A stretch of 64,000 bases of DNA, taken from Cardinalis cardinalis (Eukaryota; Chordata; Aves; Passeriformes; Cardinalidae). Of the stretch, positions 1 to 13,300 are shown one piece after another. Made by a program: the position numbers and the translations under genes. Each line of letters begins with the position of its first letter. Positions within the stretch are counted from its first letter, which is position 1. Location of the stretch: positions 376,854 to 440,853 of the forward strand of contig JACDOX010000389.1 of NCBI GenBank assembly GCA_014549065.1, read 5' to 3'. The notes below the pieces were generated by a model. That model saw only the letters and a list, made by a program, of their open reading frames with translations. It was not told where the DNA came from and searched no databases.

Positions 1-1222
1 GCCTGAGGCCCAAAGAGGAGGAAGATTACCTTACCATCATGGTTCAATCAAGAGAAAGTTGCAATAACCCAGTATCAACAAGGTATACAATAATTTCAGC
101 CTAGAGTAGGGAAGCAGATGTGTCTTNCCTCACCAGGCCATCCTCTTGTTGAGAGGTGACCTCTGTCACAAGGTGTGGCACAAATTACCTTTAGAGTTTT
201 ATTCAACACAAATAAGAGCTGTTAGTCTGTAACATTCTTCATAATCTTGTGCAATGTTTATGGATGCTTTACATTGCTTGTTTGGTTTTAAATGTGAGCC
301 AAAAAGTATTTTGAGAGGAAAAAGAATTTTTTTTTCAGTAAAAACACTGAAACTATGACAATCAGTGCTGTGGTGTGTAACNAAAGTTGTATATGACAAG
401 ACACAGCTACAAAGTCCACTGATCTACAACTCTGTTCAGTTTTTATCCCATCTTTCTGTTTGAATCTGTATTAGGGACTGGAGCAAGAGAAAGTGTTCTG
501 AGGACCTGGAGTAGGGAAGTATAATCAGGACACTGGTACAGGTTGCTCATTCCTAGGAAAGGACAACTGTATTCACCCCTTCTCCAGGCACAGCAGAGCA
601 GGTTCTTGTTTGCTCTGCAGAGGTGCCAGATGTTGACAAGCCTCCACCTATGTGAAGAGAGGAACTGGACTGGATAAAGAATGTTGGTGGCTTTTTTTTC
701 TAAGAGAGATCATGGATGCACTCACATTTCAGCTATAACAGGAAAAATATCTATCTAAAATTTATCATAACGGAGGCCTCTACATTTCCAGGCATCCAGT
801 ATGTACATATGTTTGTTTTTCTCTTTCCTGGTAAAGTCTATGTTCTCAAGAATCTCTTCTGAGAAAATATCATAGCTCATGTGAGGCTGCCAAGCCAGTT
901 CCCCAGCATTCACTAAGCCCCCAGCCAGCCTCTGAGAGGTAGTGGAGCTGCATTATTGCTGTCCTTGGAAAAAGTCTCGTTTCCTCTTGTGAGACAGCTG
1001 TGTTTGATGACTTGTCCAAAGTCATATTCCAGATCAGCTGTGGAGCTGGGAGTAGAATTCAGAGGTCTGTAAATGTAATGCCTGCAAGCAGTAAGAACTT
1101 ACCCAGTTAAACACTGCTAAAGAAATCAAATAACTNAAAAAGGAAGACCGAGAGGTGTTTGCCTGTGAGCTACATGGCATTAAGTNTGTCACTGAANTTG
1201 ACAGTAGCTTTTTTCTCCCCAG
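1..1222 (+). other. MYO7B 5' intron sequence, no exon recognised
   Basis: This stretch precedes the first recognisable MYO7B exon. I searched both strands for the short start-codon exon that class VII myosins have just before the GDHVW motif (an ATG followed by about five codons and a GT donor) and did not find one, so that exon and the promoter should lie upstream of the window. No repeat family was recognised here. The polypyrimidine tract and AG at 1211-1222 form the acceptor of the next exon. Confidence 0.6.
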
Positions 1223-1336
1223 GGTGATCATGTGTGGCTGGACACTCAACCAAACAGTGAATTTAATGTCCCNATTGGGGCAGTTGTGAAGGAATCTGAC
1301 TCAGGACAGATCTTGCTGGAGGATGACGAAGGCAAG
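1223..1336 (+). CDS. MYO7B: MYO7B exon 1 of window: motor N-terminal SH3-like subdomain
   Basis: The exon has a ccccag acceptor and a GTGGGC donor and is phase 0 at both ends. It encodes residues 1-38, starting GDHVWLDTQ and containing FNVPIGAVV, which matches the start of class VII motors after the initiator exon. One proline codon has an N in its third base, which is harmless. Confidence 0.92.
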
Positions 1337-4300
1337 GTGGGCTATGCTATAACCTTCTGTAAAAGATGAACACGAAATGTATAAGTACAAAATACAGAAG
1401 AAGGTCCTGTTGGGTCAGACCAAAGCTCCATCTATCCAGGTGGTCTGACTTTGATATAGGTAGGATATACTGAAAGAAAGACTATAGAAATAAGNCAAGT
1501 ATAGGATGGTGATCTGGCATCTCCGGGTCCAAGCACTAGGAAGATTCAGAGCTTCTTAAGGTAGAGGTTATATCTGCATCGCTAGGAAAAGGAAATGGAT
1601 GGGCTCCAGTCCCTAAATTTGGTGAAATTTTAGGTGGAAACATCATCCCACTGAAATCAGTTCATCCCTACCTCATACANTGTTCTGCCTGTGGTGACAG
1701 AATTGCACTCTGAGCAGTGTTAAAATTGGTGCTGTTCAGAACTCACCTGAATGGCTTCATTCAGTGTTTTTAAACCATCTTGCTTTAAACCAGTTAATTC
1801 CTGTAGGCTAGTCCCCTGTGTGTTGGAACATGCTTGCTTGAGCATGTATTGTGCTGAAGCTCACTCTAGTCTTACCCTGCTCTCCTTTTGTTTGTCTCTG
1901 AGCCACAGCATCACACGTTAAAGTCTGTGCCTTTCCTTTGTCAGGAGCACTGGATCACGGCTCGGAATATGCACATGGTGCACCTGATGCACCCCTCCTC
2001 TGTGCAGGGGGTGGAGGACATGATCCGCCTCGGGGATCTCCATGAAGCTGGCATGGTGCACAACCTCCTCATCCGACACCAGGAGCACAAAATCTATGTG
2101 AGTGCCACAGTCACTTCCAGGAACGGCCTCTGCACTTGAGCAGCCTGTGAGCCTTTCATACCTGGGGCCCTCTGACTTCTTTAATGACTGAGGGTGCCAA
2201 GGAGACACAACACAGTTTTTCTCTTCTTTCACTCGAGTACTTTGGCTGCCCCTCAGTCACAGTGCTGGCACAGGTAGTGACTCCACTTACTTTCTCCCAG
2301 AATAATCACTGCCACCAGCCACTGACAGTGAACTAAACCCAGCCCANGTTACAGCTTGCTGATGCTATTGCCTGGAAGATCAGCCTGACTAGTATGCAGT
2401 GACATGATTTCAATTGTCCCCCAGTCCAAGCCAACATTTACTTGATTTTGATGTAATAAGATGGCTCACAAATAAATCTGGATATTTTGTCTGTTACAGG
2501 TTTTATCTGTAACTGGGAAATTTGACAATTTTATTTTCTTTTTTCCTCAGTTTCCAGTTTGTAATATTATAATTAATATTCAGGTTTTTCCATGCTTTGC
2601 ATATGATATGATATGATATTTTATCTGTAACTGGGAAATTTGACAATTTTATTTTCTTTTTTCCTCAGTTTCCAGTTTGTAATATTATAATTAATATTCA
2701 GGTTTTTCCATGCTTTGCATATGATATGATATGATATGATATGATATGATATGATATGATATGATATGATATGATATTATATGATATTATATTATATGAC
2801 ATGACATGACATGATATTAATTATATTATATTTTGCCTCCCATTACAGTACTGGAGAGAACCTGCCTCTTACAACATAGGTGTGATGATATTTAGTGTTA
2901 AAAAGGACTGATTTTATATATCCTACAGTTACAATTAACAAGGTGTATGGATANACCTGTTATATTAAACTCTAGCAGCCTGCATTTGTTTAATTTAGTT
3001 TTCAAACAATATTATTGCCTTACATCTCCACAGCCTTCAACAGGCTCCTTCATTTCACTAGTGTTGTTGTATACAAATGTTTCTAGATCACTGTATGAAT
3101 AGCACAACTATAACTTGGCCCATTAGCAAAGTTCAGCTACATCTGCACTAGAANACAAAAGCAGCTTAACAAAACACTGCAAAACATCTTACGAGAACAC
3201 CAAAGTGCCAGGTCAAATTGCACTTCTGTGTGCTTCAGCTTGGGACAGAGAACTGAGCTGTTATTTAGCAAGAGATTACTCCTAGCATTCTTTCTTGGGC
3301 AAACCCATCCTTATCATGGGATATTCAACAGCAGCTGATAGTGAGGAACTGGGCTCAGCCTCACCAAGTGCTCAGCCTCTCCCAGGCTTCCCTCCTGCCC
3401 CTTTTTAGATTTATACTGCAAGGGGCTTTGGTTGTATTCTTGTTTGCAGGTTTGCTGTAGCAATAATCCTCCCAACTGTTTTCCAGACTTACACAGGATC
3501 AATCCTTGTAGCAGTGAATCCATACCAGCTGCTGCCCCTCTACACAGTGGATCAGATCAGACTCTACTGTAACAAGAGGATTGGAGAGCTTCCACCTCAT
3601 GTCTTTGCCATTGCAGATAACTGTTACTTCAATATGAAGAGGAATAAGAGGGACCAGTGCTGTGTGATCAGGTGAATGGACTTGGAGAAGACAAAGAGCA
3701 GAAGCCAAGTCTGGCATGGTTTGGGGCACCTTGTGGACACAGGAAGGTCTCCTGACCTTCCAAATGGAAGGGCACAGACAAAACTAAGACAACAGGAAAN
3801 AAATATTTTCTTCCCTGGTCCTTCATTTTCAGTTAGGTCTGGAAAAGGTAAAACATAAGCAAAGGATTTCCAAAGCCCATTGTTTTCCCTCAGAGTCTTT
3901 CAATGTGGTTGTACATTCTGCATGTGGTCACTACATACAGAAACATAACACCTGAGTGTGTGTGGTATAGGGCTATCTTTTACCTTGGAGACAGAATATT
4001 TATGTTACATGTATTTTCCAAGGCTAGACACTTCCTCAAGAGAAATAATCTCTGCTAACCCAAAGGTGGATGGAAGATTTCTTCCTCCTATAAAGAATCC
4101 GTTTTCTGTTTGTCATCAATGTGAAGAACCAGACAGTCTCATTGCAATANTATCTGATTATAGCTGAGTCAACTGAGCTGATGTGCTAACACTAGCAGTG
4201 ACAATCTGATAGTGCAGTAAAGAAGATAAGCAAGTGGTCATTTAATTTGCACAGGTACAGAATGTCTTCCATGGGTTTTCTTGTTTTTAATTGATAGGAG

Positions 4301-7300
4301 AATTTAGTTCTCAGCCTAAGTCTGACAACTTAAATTTGAGCAAATAAGATGATGAAAGACTCAAATTTTCCAGCTCTTCATGAAAGACAGTCTTACCTGC
4401 CATTCACAGGGTAAACTGAAGTGGAAATATTTTTTATTTTAATTTGGTCTGCCACATTACCAGAAAAAAAATTAGGAAGTCTGTAATGATCTCTTTTTCT
4501 TACTGCAGTGGAGAATCTGGAGCCGGTAAAACTGAAAGTACAAAGCTAATACTACAGTTTCTGGCAGCTGTCAGTGGCCAGCATTCCTGGATAGAGCAGC
4601 AAATCCTAGAGGCCAACCCCATTCTGGAAGGTGGGTTACTTAGCAAACAAGNCTGATTTACCACATTTCTCTCAGTATAAAATGAATCAGAAACNGATCC
4701 TTGAACCATTGTATCTGCTTAACTGGTAACCCCCTGAAACACTGGCAATGCACTGTAGATGTTCTCTATACTTTTCTGTCATGTTCCCATGCAGTCCACA
4801 GCAGCTTTGCTCTCAAGCTGTAAGAGAAGTTGTCTCTCTAGTATACACCCTGGAACTGCCAGGAGCACAAGAGTCCTTGGGACTGCAGAGCCCAAAGCAA
4901 AGCCCTCTGGTTTGGCATTTGCCCTAGACAGTGACAAAGTGACTGGCCAAGCATAGATGTAGCTGTAGGGGAGCATCCTGAGACACCCATCTTATTCTGT
5001 ACAGGGACCAACATGTTCCCAGTAAATCATTCTGGAGGTCTTCAGACTTGCCCAGATCTCTTGGCTGGCCAGATGTAGACCACATTTGGATCATTTGAAN
5101 ATGTCTTTTAGGACCCAATTATCTGGGTGCACAGTATGCCTGCCCCTCTCTTCAGGAGACACTGAGACAAGACATTCTCCAGTGCTTCTCAGCACTGTCA
5201 TTTGGAACACAATGTGTAAAATACTAACAGCAAAGTAGAAGGGGGAAAAAATAGGCTTGATTTTCATGAACTGCAATAATACAGATAGTATCTCTATCCC
5301 TTGCCCATCAGCTTTTGGAAATGCCAAGACAATTCGAAATGACAATTCAAGCCGCTTTGGGAAATACATTGATATTCACTTCAGCCAGAGCGGTGTGATA
5401 GAAGGAGCCCGCATAGAACAATTCCTCCTGGAGAAGTCCCGGGTCTGCCGGCAGGTGAGGGCGCTGGCAGGGGTATGTTCTGCCTGTTCTTGTGTTAGAA
5501 GCTTATCCTGGCAAGCTGTCCATTGGCCTATTTCTTTTATTTTTAGGCTTCAGAGGAGAGGAACTATCACATCTTCTACTGCATGCTAATGGGGATGAAT
5601 ACAGAGCAGAAAAAGATGCTGAATCTGGGCACTGCTTCAGAGTACACTTATCTCACTATGGTAATAATCTCTGCTTAATTCTCTAATATCCCTCTGCCAT
5701 TTGCTTCTTACAGCAAGCAGTTACAATTACTAGGAGCTGCAGATGGTAGTTACCAAAGATGAACAGTCCTTCCCTTAGAGTACCAGAAGCAGTAANGCCA
5801 AAAGTGCTGTGAGCATCAGTTTCAGACACTTCCTGTATTGACCACCAGCGGGAAGCAGCTTGTGGCAGGTCAAAGCTTTCTGTCAAAGTCAGACTTAAGA
5901 AATGTAAAGGACACCTTAAAACAGAATGTGACAGCATCCCCCACTTTCAGACACTCAGATTTCAAAGGAATGCAAGGGATCTCATGCCAGGGAGAACAGT
6001 AATCACATATATGTACCTTAGAGCAAAATTAATAAGAATCCTAGTTCTTATATCTAATAAATCTTATATACATAATGCAGGCAGCTGGCATTCAGGATAA
6101 CTTCCCATGACTGATGCTAATGACCATGAGTTATGATGCCATTGTGGCAGAAGTGGGATCTTCATAGGTGGGGTTTTTGAAAATAGCTAATTTCAAATGA
6201 CATGAAAGCCATGATGAAAATCCTATTCTTTAGCCTTTGTATATACCTCATATTAAATATGCCAGCTGGTTAGATTTGGGCTGTTCTACAGCTATGGAAA
6301 GAATGTGTTTAAGTCCTGCCTCTACTGAAATTAGATGGAGCTGGGCATCTAATTTCTAGGAAATTAAAACAAGTCTGGTTTTGGGGTCTCAAAAGCAAAA
6401 CCATTAAAGTTGTGGAGATTTTTTCAAATGTAATGTTTTCAAAATAGCAGTGATCTTGCAGCAAAGCTGATGAGTGCAATTAGTGCAATTAACCCATTAG
6501 CCATTCCATGAAAAGGCCCCTTGGTCAGCAGTAGGGTACTGTGATACTGAAATAGGAGGATTGGATTAAAGGAGAACATATCTATGATTCTGTAAAGGTC
6601 AGCTGTTGGTACAAGCTGGCATCTTTACATACTGTAAACTGAAATGACTAGGAATATTTCATTCTTGTAATCATCACACTGTATTGTCAGAAGTGGCAAT
6701 AGGGGTAAAAAAGGCATTTCCTCATCTCTGTTATGGCTGAAAATAGTTCTATCAGGAGCAGCATCCTAGGACCTGCTGTGCAGGCTTTGATGAAGGTGCT
6801 TCTGATGCTACCTTGGATGCTTCCATTTGCCTTCCACTAGGACCTAATATTTTTGAGATCTGCCTTCTAGTTCTTATCCAACCTGACTTGCTTTGGTTTG
6901 GGATTAGGGCTCTTAATTTTCCGTTGACAAGGCAGAGTGAGGAAACCAAAGAAAAAGGCATGGCCTTGTAAATGTAGGTAACCTTGTCAAAGCTTCCTGT
7001 CCTTCTATGCTCCAGAGCAGCCTTCCCATCAGCTTTTCCTTCTGGCTTCCTCAGTATTCAGCCTAGCCCTGGAGAAATTACTGAGCCCTCTATTAATGCA
7101 TTCTTTTTGAGAGAAAAGATGAAGGAAGATACAATCACGGGAAGNGGATATAAAATGCCTAAATAGGTTTTTACCTTGCATCCTTGTGGACTCACAGGAT
7201 AGCCACCCTGTGTACAAATAACCTTGTCAGTCTGCATGTGCTTTCATCCATGTCTGGGTAGCAGGAGGATGTTCCTTACCTGTTGGTGTGGTGCTTGCAG

Positions 7301-10300
7301 GGTAACTGCACGTCCTGTGACAGCCGGAATGANGCCAAGGATTATGCCCACATCCGCTCGGCTATGAAGATCCTCATGTTCTCAGACTCTGAGCACTGGG
7401 ACATCAGCAAGCTGCTGGCTGCCATCCTGCACCTAGGCAATGTAGAGTTCCAAGGTAAATTCAGCATTGCCTGGGCTTACCTTTCCTCAGACTTCATGGT
7501 AAAGGTACTTCCCTTGGGTGCTTCCTGCTTCCACCTGCGCAGATTAGGCTGTGCTGTTCTGACCGGTATTAACAGGTGAACAGAGTTGGAAGGGCAGGCA
7601 CATAAGCACNATGAAATTCTGATTTGTGATTCCACTGCTATGTGTTTTGAAAAACAGCTTTTTATTATTATTTTGTCACACTGTCAGGTCTCCATGGTTG
7701 TAAATAGGCCCTTATCACACAAACGGAAACAACAGAATATAATACCATGCTACATTTGCTGATTGTTGTTCCACACAGGCCAGAGGACACAGGAGTGATG
7801 TTTGCCTTGGAGATAATAGCAGTCATCCTCCTGCTTAAGTCTGCTGAACACTCACCTGCATAGGTGCACTCACCTGCAGAGGAATGGACAGGCACAGTGT
7901 GACAGTGTGACCCACCAGCACATGCCAAAAGCTTTCACATTTTAGAAAAGAACTCCTCGCTTCGTGATACAGCAGGCCCAATACAGAGATGCCAGCTGGA
8001 TTCTTTGGATTAATGCTGACTACTAAAATTAGGGATTTCTTTTATTCCTCTTTGTTGTCTAAATTTCCCACAAGCCAGATACACAGGAAAAATACTTCCA
8101 GAAACATATTTTCTGGAGTCAGATATCACTTCCCCAGATCCCCAGCAGTTACTACTTTAAATGAATAACCTTGTTAGTTTGGCTGCTGTTTTTAGCCTGA
8201 CGTTCTAGGCATGAGAGAGCCCTGTAGATCTCAGGATCTGGGTGAAATCAGGACCCTTCTTGGTAAAATCACCAAACCTGTCAGTTTCAAATGAGAACTG
8301 AGTACCTTCCCAGTGTTATGGGGTCACAGAAATACAGGCACATTAACAACAGTGATGGGTCCCCCTGAGACTGGCTGTTTTTCCTTGCAGCGGCCGTGTA
8401 CGACAACCTGGACTGCTCTGATGTGATAGACTCCCCACACTTCTCCATTGCCACCAAACTGCTCGAGGTAATGGACTCTCATCTTCTGCTGGTTCTTCCT
8501 TCTCCCTTGTTCCATGAGCACACTGGCAGAGCACATCTCTGGAATTTATGTAGGAATGAACATTCAATAGGCACGTTGTCTCTGTCCTGCTGACACTCCA
8601 GTCATGCTGTTGCAGATGTCTCTCCAAGCTGGGAGACCTTAAAATGGGACAGCAATTTGCCAGTGCATGCTGCTAGACAAGCAGTTTGTCATAGTCCTCC
8701 TCCTGATACAAACGCTGCTGGATTTCCTTTGTTCACCTGGAATGACCAGGTTGTCATGACTGTTTCTCCAGGTGGACTCTAGTGAGCTCCAGAACAGTCT
8801 CACAAACCTCTCCATCATTGTCCGAGGAGAAAGTGTGTCCAGGCCTCTGAATGTGGTTCAAGCTGCCAATGGGAAGGATGCCTTTGTGAAGGTACTGGTG
8901 CTCACAGCTTCCCTGTTTAAAGACTGGGGATGCTTTCAGAACAGTCCTTCTGAAAGTCTCTAATGATGGGCCCCAATTCTTCTTTCTTTTTTTTTCTCAG
9001 GGTATATATGGACGGATTTTCTTGTGGATCGTGAACAAAATCAACTCAGCCATTTTCAACCCAGCTTCTCAGAAGCCTAAAGACAGACATCAATCAATTG
9101 GACTGCTGGACATTTTTGGGTTTGAAAACTTCAGCAACAACAGGTAGGAAACTCCAGATGCAATGCAATAGGACACTGAAAAGCAGCTGATGTAAAGGGG
9201 AAGAATGAAAAAACAAAGAGACACATGCTCTTTCATCATTATCCTGATTCTCAGAAAATGGTGAGAATTTCATTACTGGATTTTCCCAGTTTTGATCATG
9301 CAGATTCCATTTTTCTTCAGTTTTGACCATATTCTGCCTCCTTCCTCAGCCTTCATTTTAGTGCAGCCATTGCACATGTCTATCCAGATCCCAAGGATTT
9401 TCTGGCCTTGAGCCAGATAATGTTCCTCAGTGACTTTTGGAACAGAATCTAGGATCTCTACAGTCTGTCTTCTATCTTTTGTGTTCTCTCCTGTTATTCT
9501 GTGCTGTTCCCATGACCTGCAGTCCCCATGGGTCCTCACTGTGGTGAGCACCCCAGAGGCACACACAGAGCAAGTATGAGGTAATAATACTCAGGTGCAG
9601 CATAAAGGAGTAAATAATAAAAGAAGNGGTAGTGCCAGTGCAAGCAGAAACATGTCACATGCTCATGAGTGATTTTCATAGTTACACGTTCCCCTTTAAC
9701 TCTGGAGTTTCTTGAAACACATTAAGATCTTTTCTTGCCTACTCAGCAACATTCAGTCATCAGTGGCTCATTGCTGCTGGTCTTTGCCACAGCAGAAAAT
9801 GCCTCCTTGAATTGCTGAGNTTGGCAATGTGCAGTGATGGTGGTCACAGCACTGTGGAATGTGGCAGTGCTGTATCTGGAATGCATTTAATGCAGAGGCT
9901 AAACAAGTAACAGANAGCAGTGCAGCACTGGCCAAGGATGACCATGGGCTTTCATCTTGTTCTTCCCCAGCTTTGAGCAGCTGTGCATTAACATTGCAAA
10001 TGAGCACCTTCAGCAGTTCTTTGTGCACCACGTCTTCAAGCTGGAGCAAGAGGAATATCTTGCAGAGCACATTACCTGGAACAACATTGACTTCACTGAT
10101 AACCACCAGGCTCTGGAAGTCATTGCACTCAAGCCCATGAATATCATCTCCCTCATTGATGAAGAGAGCAGGTTCCCAAAGGTAAATTCCTGGTTTCACT
10201 CGTAATGCCTGGCTTTGCACACAGCTCACAGGTAACACTTGCGTTTAGACATACAGAAATGCAGAAGTGGCTTTGAGATATGTGAGGAGAGGCAATATCT

Positions 10301-13300
10301 TCTTCCCATANATGTTTCTTTCAAATTAGCTCACTACACAACTGCCTCACTCTCTGCTGGAACATGCTCTTCCTGGTGCCTTGCTGTTCAAACTCTTACA
10401 GCAGTTCCAGACAGAGAAGGGAAGGAGTCTGGATCATTTTACAAGGGCTTCTTGGGAAATCTTTGAAACCGTTTATTGTTTGAGTATTGTTCTGCTGTTG
10501 GTCTGGGCTGCAGCTTGCTCTTTCTTCCCCTTGCTGACAGACCTAATTGAGCAATGTCACCATTGTGAGGAACTGGAGGGGAACTACAGGCCTGGCAGCT
10601 AACCTTGGTGCCAGGGAAGGTCATAAACAGATCATTTGAGCACCATCACAGGGCAGGTACCNAGCAACAAGTTGATCAGGCTCAGTCAGGAAAGGCCCTG
10701 CTTGAACAATCTGATCTTCCATGACAAGGTGGCCTGCTTAGTGCATGAGNGAAAGGCTCTGGCTGTTGTCTGCCATGATTCTGTTGTTCTGTGAAATGTT
10801 ATCCTGCAAAGGCCAGTCATCTCAAACAGANGAGCACAGNTGAAAGTAGCATCTGATCTCAGATATCCCTGTAGAGCATTTTCATAGTCTGCAGAGCATG
10901 GTGAGGCTAAACTGGAGTGTTGGTGCAGGAATCTGATGGCAATGGAAGGTGTGTCCAGAAAAGCAAGCCCCTGCCTCAGCTCATTTTTAGTCCTTCAGGT
11001 AACTACTTGAGAGGACCATGTACAGGCAGACAGCTTTCCCCTTTCTTCCCTAAGAAGAGGGTGGTCCCACAGATCAGGAAGGCACCTCTTCCATGATTCC
11101 CAGAGCACATGANCTCTGAGAGCAAAGCCCCCACTGCCCTGGGTGCAGGTGAGTGCAGAGAGCTCACACAGCCCATGAGGGGATGGCATCATGATGGCAC
11201 TCCTTGAAGAGAAGCACCCAGCTGACTGCCTAGCCTCTGGAACTCATGGTCTGGGCATGCTGGCTGGGATCTGCTCAGGGATTCCTCCAGGGATCTCTGA
11301 GTCTTGCACCAGCTGGGGAGTGCAAGAAGAACTGTGCCTGCCCAGGAGAAGGAGGAGGCATCCCTTACAGCTTCCTGGGTAGCAGGGTGTGAGAAGATTG
11401 GTGGGGNCTTTGCTTGTGATGTCCACAGATCTGATAAATTCTTAGCCCACCTGGTGATGTTGGTAATGTTATGGGGACTTGTGTACAGCCCTAGAACACC
11501 AGGCCCTGTGCTTGATGGTGTGTTCTGTCATGATGCTTGAGACAGGGGTCTGTGTAAAAGGAAAGATACTGTTGGCACTTTCTCCAGATCTACTACACAC
11601 ATAAGGGCAGAATTTGAGCTTTTGNTATCTATGAGTACCACTTCTGTTTGTTTGCTGAGCACAGGTCAGTGCTGGGGACAATCTNCTTAACCATCCTTTT
11701 TTACCTGTATTTGTTTCTAGGGCACAGATGCCACCATGCTTGTCAAAATCAATTCCCTCCATGGTAAAAGTAATGTCTACATACCACCTAAGAGTGTTCA
11801 TGATACCAAGTTTGGCATCAACCACTTTGCTGGGGTTGTCTTTTATGAATCCAAAGGTGAGTCTGTCTCTGCTGGATACAGAGGAGGAAGGGAAGGGCAT
11901 GACTTGCCCTCGATGGGTGCATGACCTGGATATGTAGCTCTCCAGGGTAGTGTTGATCTGAAGTTGATCAGGAGGTNAGAAGGATTACTCTAAACCAATT
12001 TGCAAGTTACTGTAAGTTCAGTGGATTTTAGGCAGACAGTGGTGCTAGAGCCACTAGGCTGCAGAGGTGACAGGCTAATTTTGTTTCCATCCTACAGATT
12101 TCTTGGAGAAAAATCGTGACACACTGAGTGCTAATGTAATGCAAGTGGTCCATTCCTCCAAAAACAAATTCCTGAGGGAGATTTTCCAGGTGGAAACAAC
12201 CCCACCTATTCTGGGACGTGGGACCATTCGGCATCTTGGATCTGACCAGGTCTACAAGGTTGGTTTCCTGGCACTGTCTTTCAGAAACAACTAGTTTCCC
12301 CTGCCTTCCATACACCTCTGGCTGTTCTTGAGCTCCCCTTTCTTTTGCATTGTCTCTGCAAATCTCTATCTCTTTCATTCAAATTGTTTCTGCCGTGGGG
12401 GCTGCAGGAAAAGTCAGGGTCTGGTGTTCATGCTGTAAACAAGTGCAGTGTCAGCCCTGTCAGCCAGGTGTGCACCCTGGACATCTGTGTAGCCATGCCT
12501 GCAGTNGTTTCAGAACCATGAGTCCTGATGCCTCCCCACATGTTGTCACTGACTGGATGTCACTGTGTGACAAAGTTCATGATGGGTCATTATCACAGAC
12601 TCCACTGAGCCTGTTGTGTCTGTGCCTAGTGAAAATAAGGATGTGAAGTGCAGTGGACTAGAAAACAGTGTGGGGCACAGTTCAGGTTCTCTGTCCTGCT
12701 CCAATTTCCACATACCTTGATTTCTGAACATTTAGCTATGCAGTGTCACCAGTATGTGAAGATACTTTTGNTTGTTTACATCTTTGAGTTTTTCCTGTCA
12801 GGATACAGAACAATCAGCTTGTTATCTTACCTGTTATCTGTCTATTCTCCTGACATTGTTTTCTGATCCTGTCCTTTTCTTCCTCTGCCTTCATCCCAGT
12901 GTGGCTTTCTGCTGTCCAGAACAACTGGCCACGGACAGGTAAACATCCTGGGCAAAGAATGTCAGAAGTGGTATAAGCAGCAGATAAATGGCTTAGCATC
13001 TCTTAAATGCTATGAATACCTCCAGATTAAATATCAGTTGTATTTACATTGCTCTAATGGGCCTTGTCCCTATAAATAAGGCTGTGTTATTGAAAAAAAC
13101 TAAAGCAGCATCTCAAGAAAGGAAGTATCAAATGTGGGCTACCCCATGTCNAAATGCACAGAAGTTAGCTGTTGGTGTTCAAATAAATGGGACCACCACT
13201 GGGAAGCCTAAGAAGCAGGCCACAGAAAAGAATAATGAGTGATGTGCCATAAAACACTTTTTTGTCCTGAGGTCTCAGAGTTCCTTTCCTGGCACACCAC

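Noticed and set aside
2601..2830. CRISPR-like array at the pentamer repeats
   Set aside because: Units are five bases with no spacers; it is a microsatellite in a vertebrate intron.
7848..7882. Direct repeat of a GTGCACTCACCTGCA-like unit
   Set aside because: It is only two short copies in an intron, within chance expectation for simple slippage.
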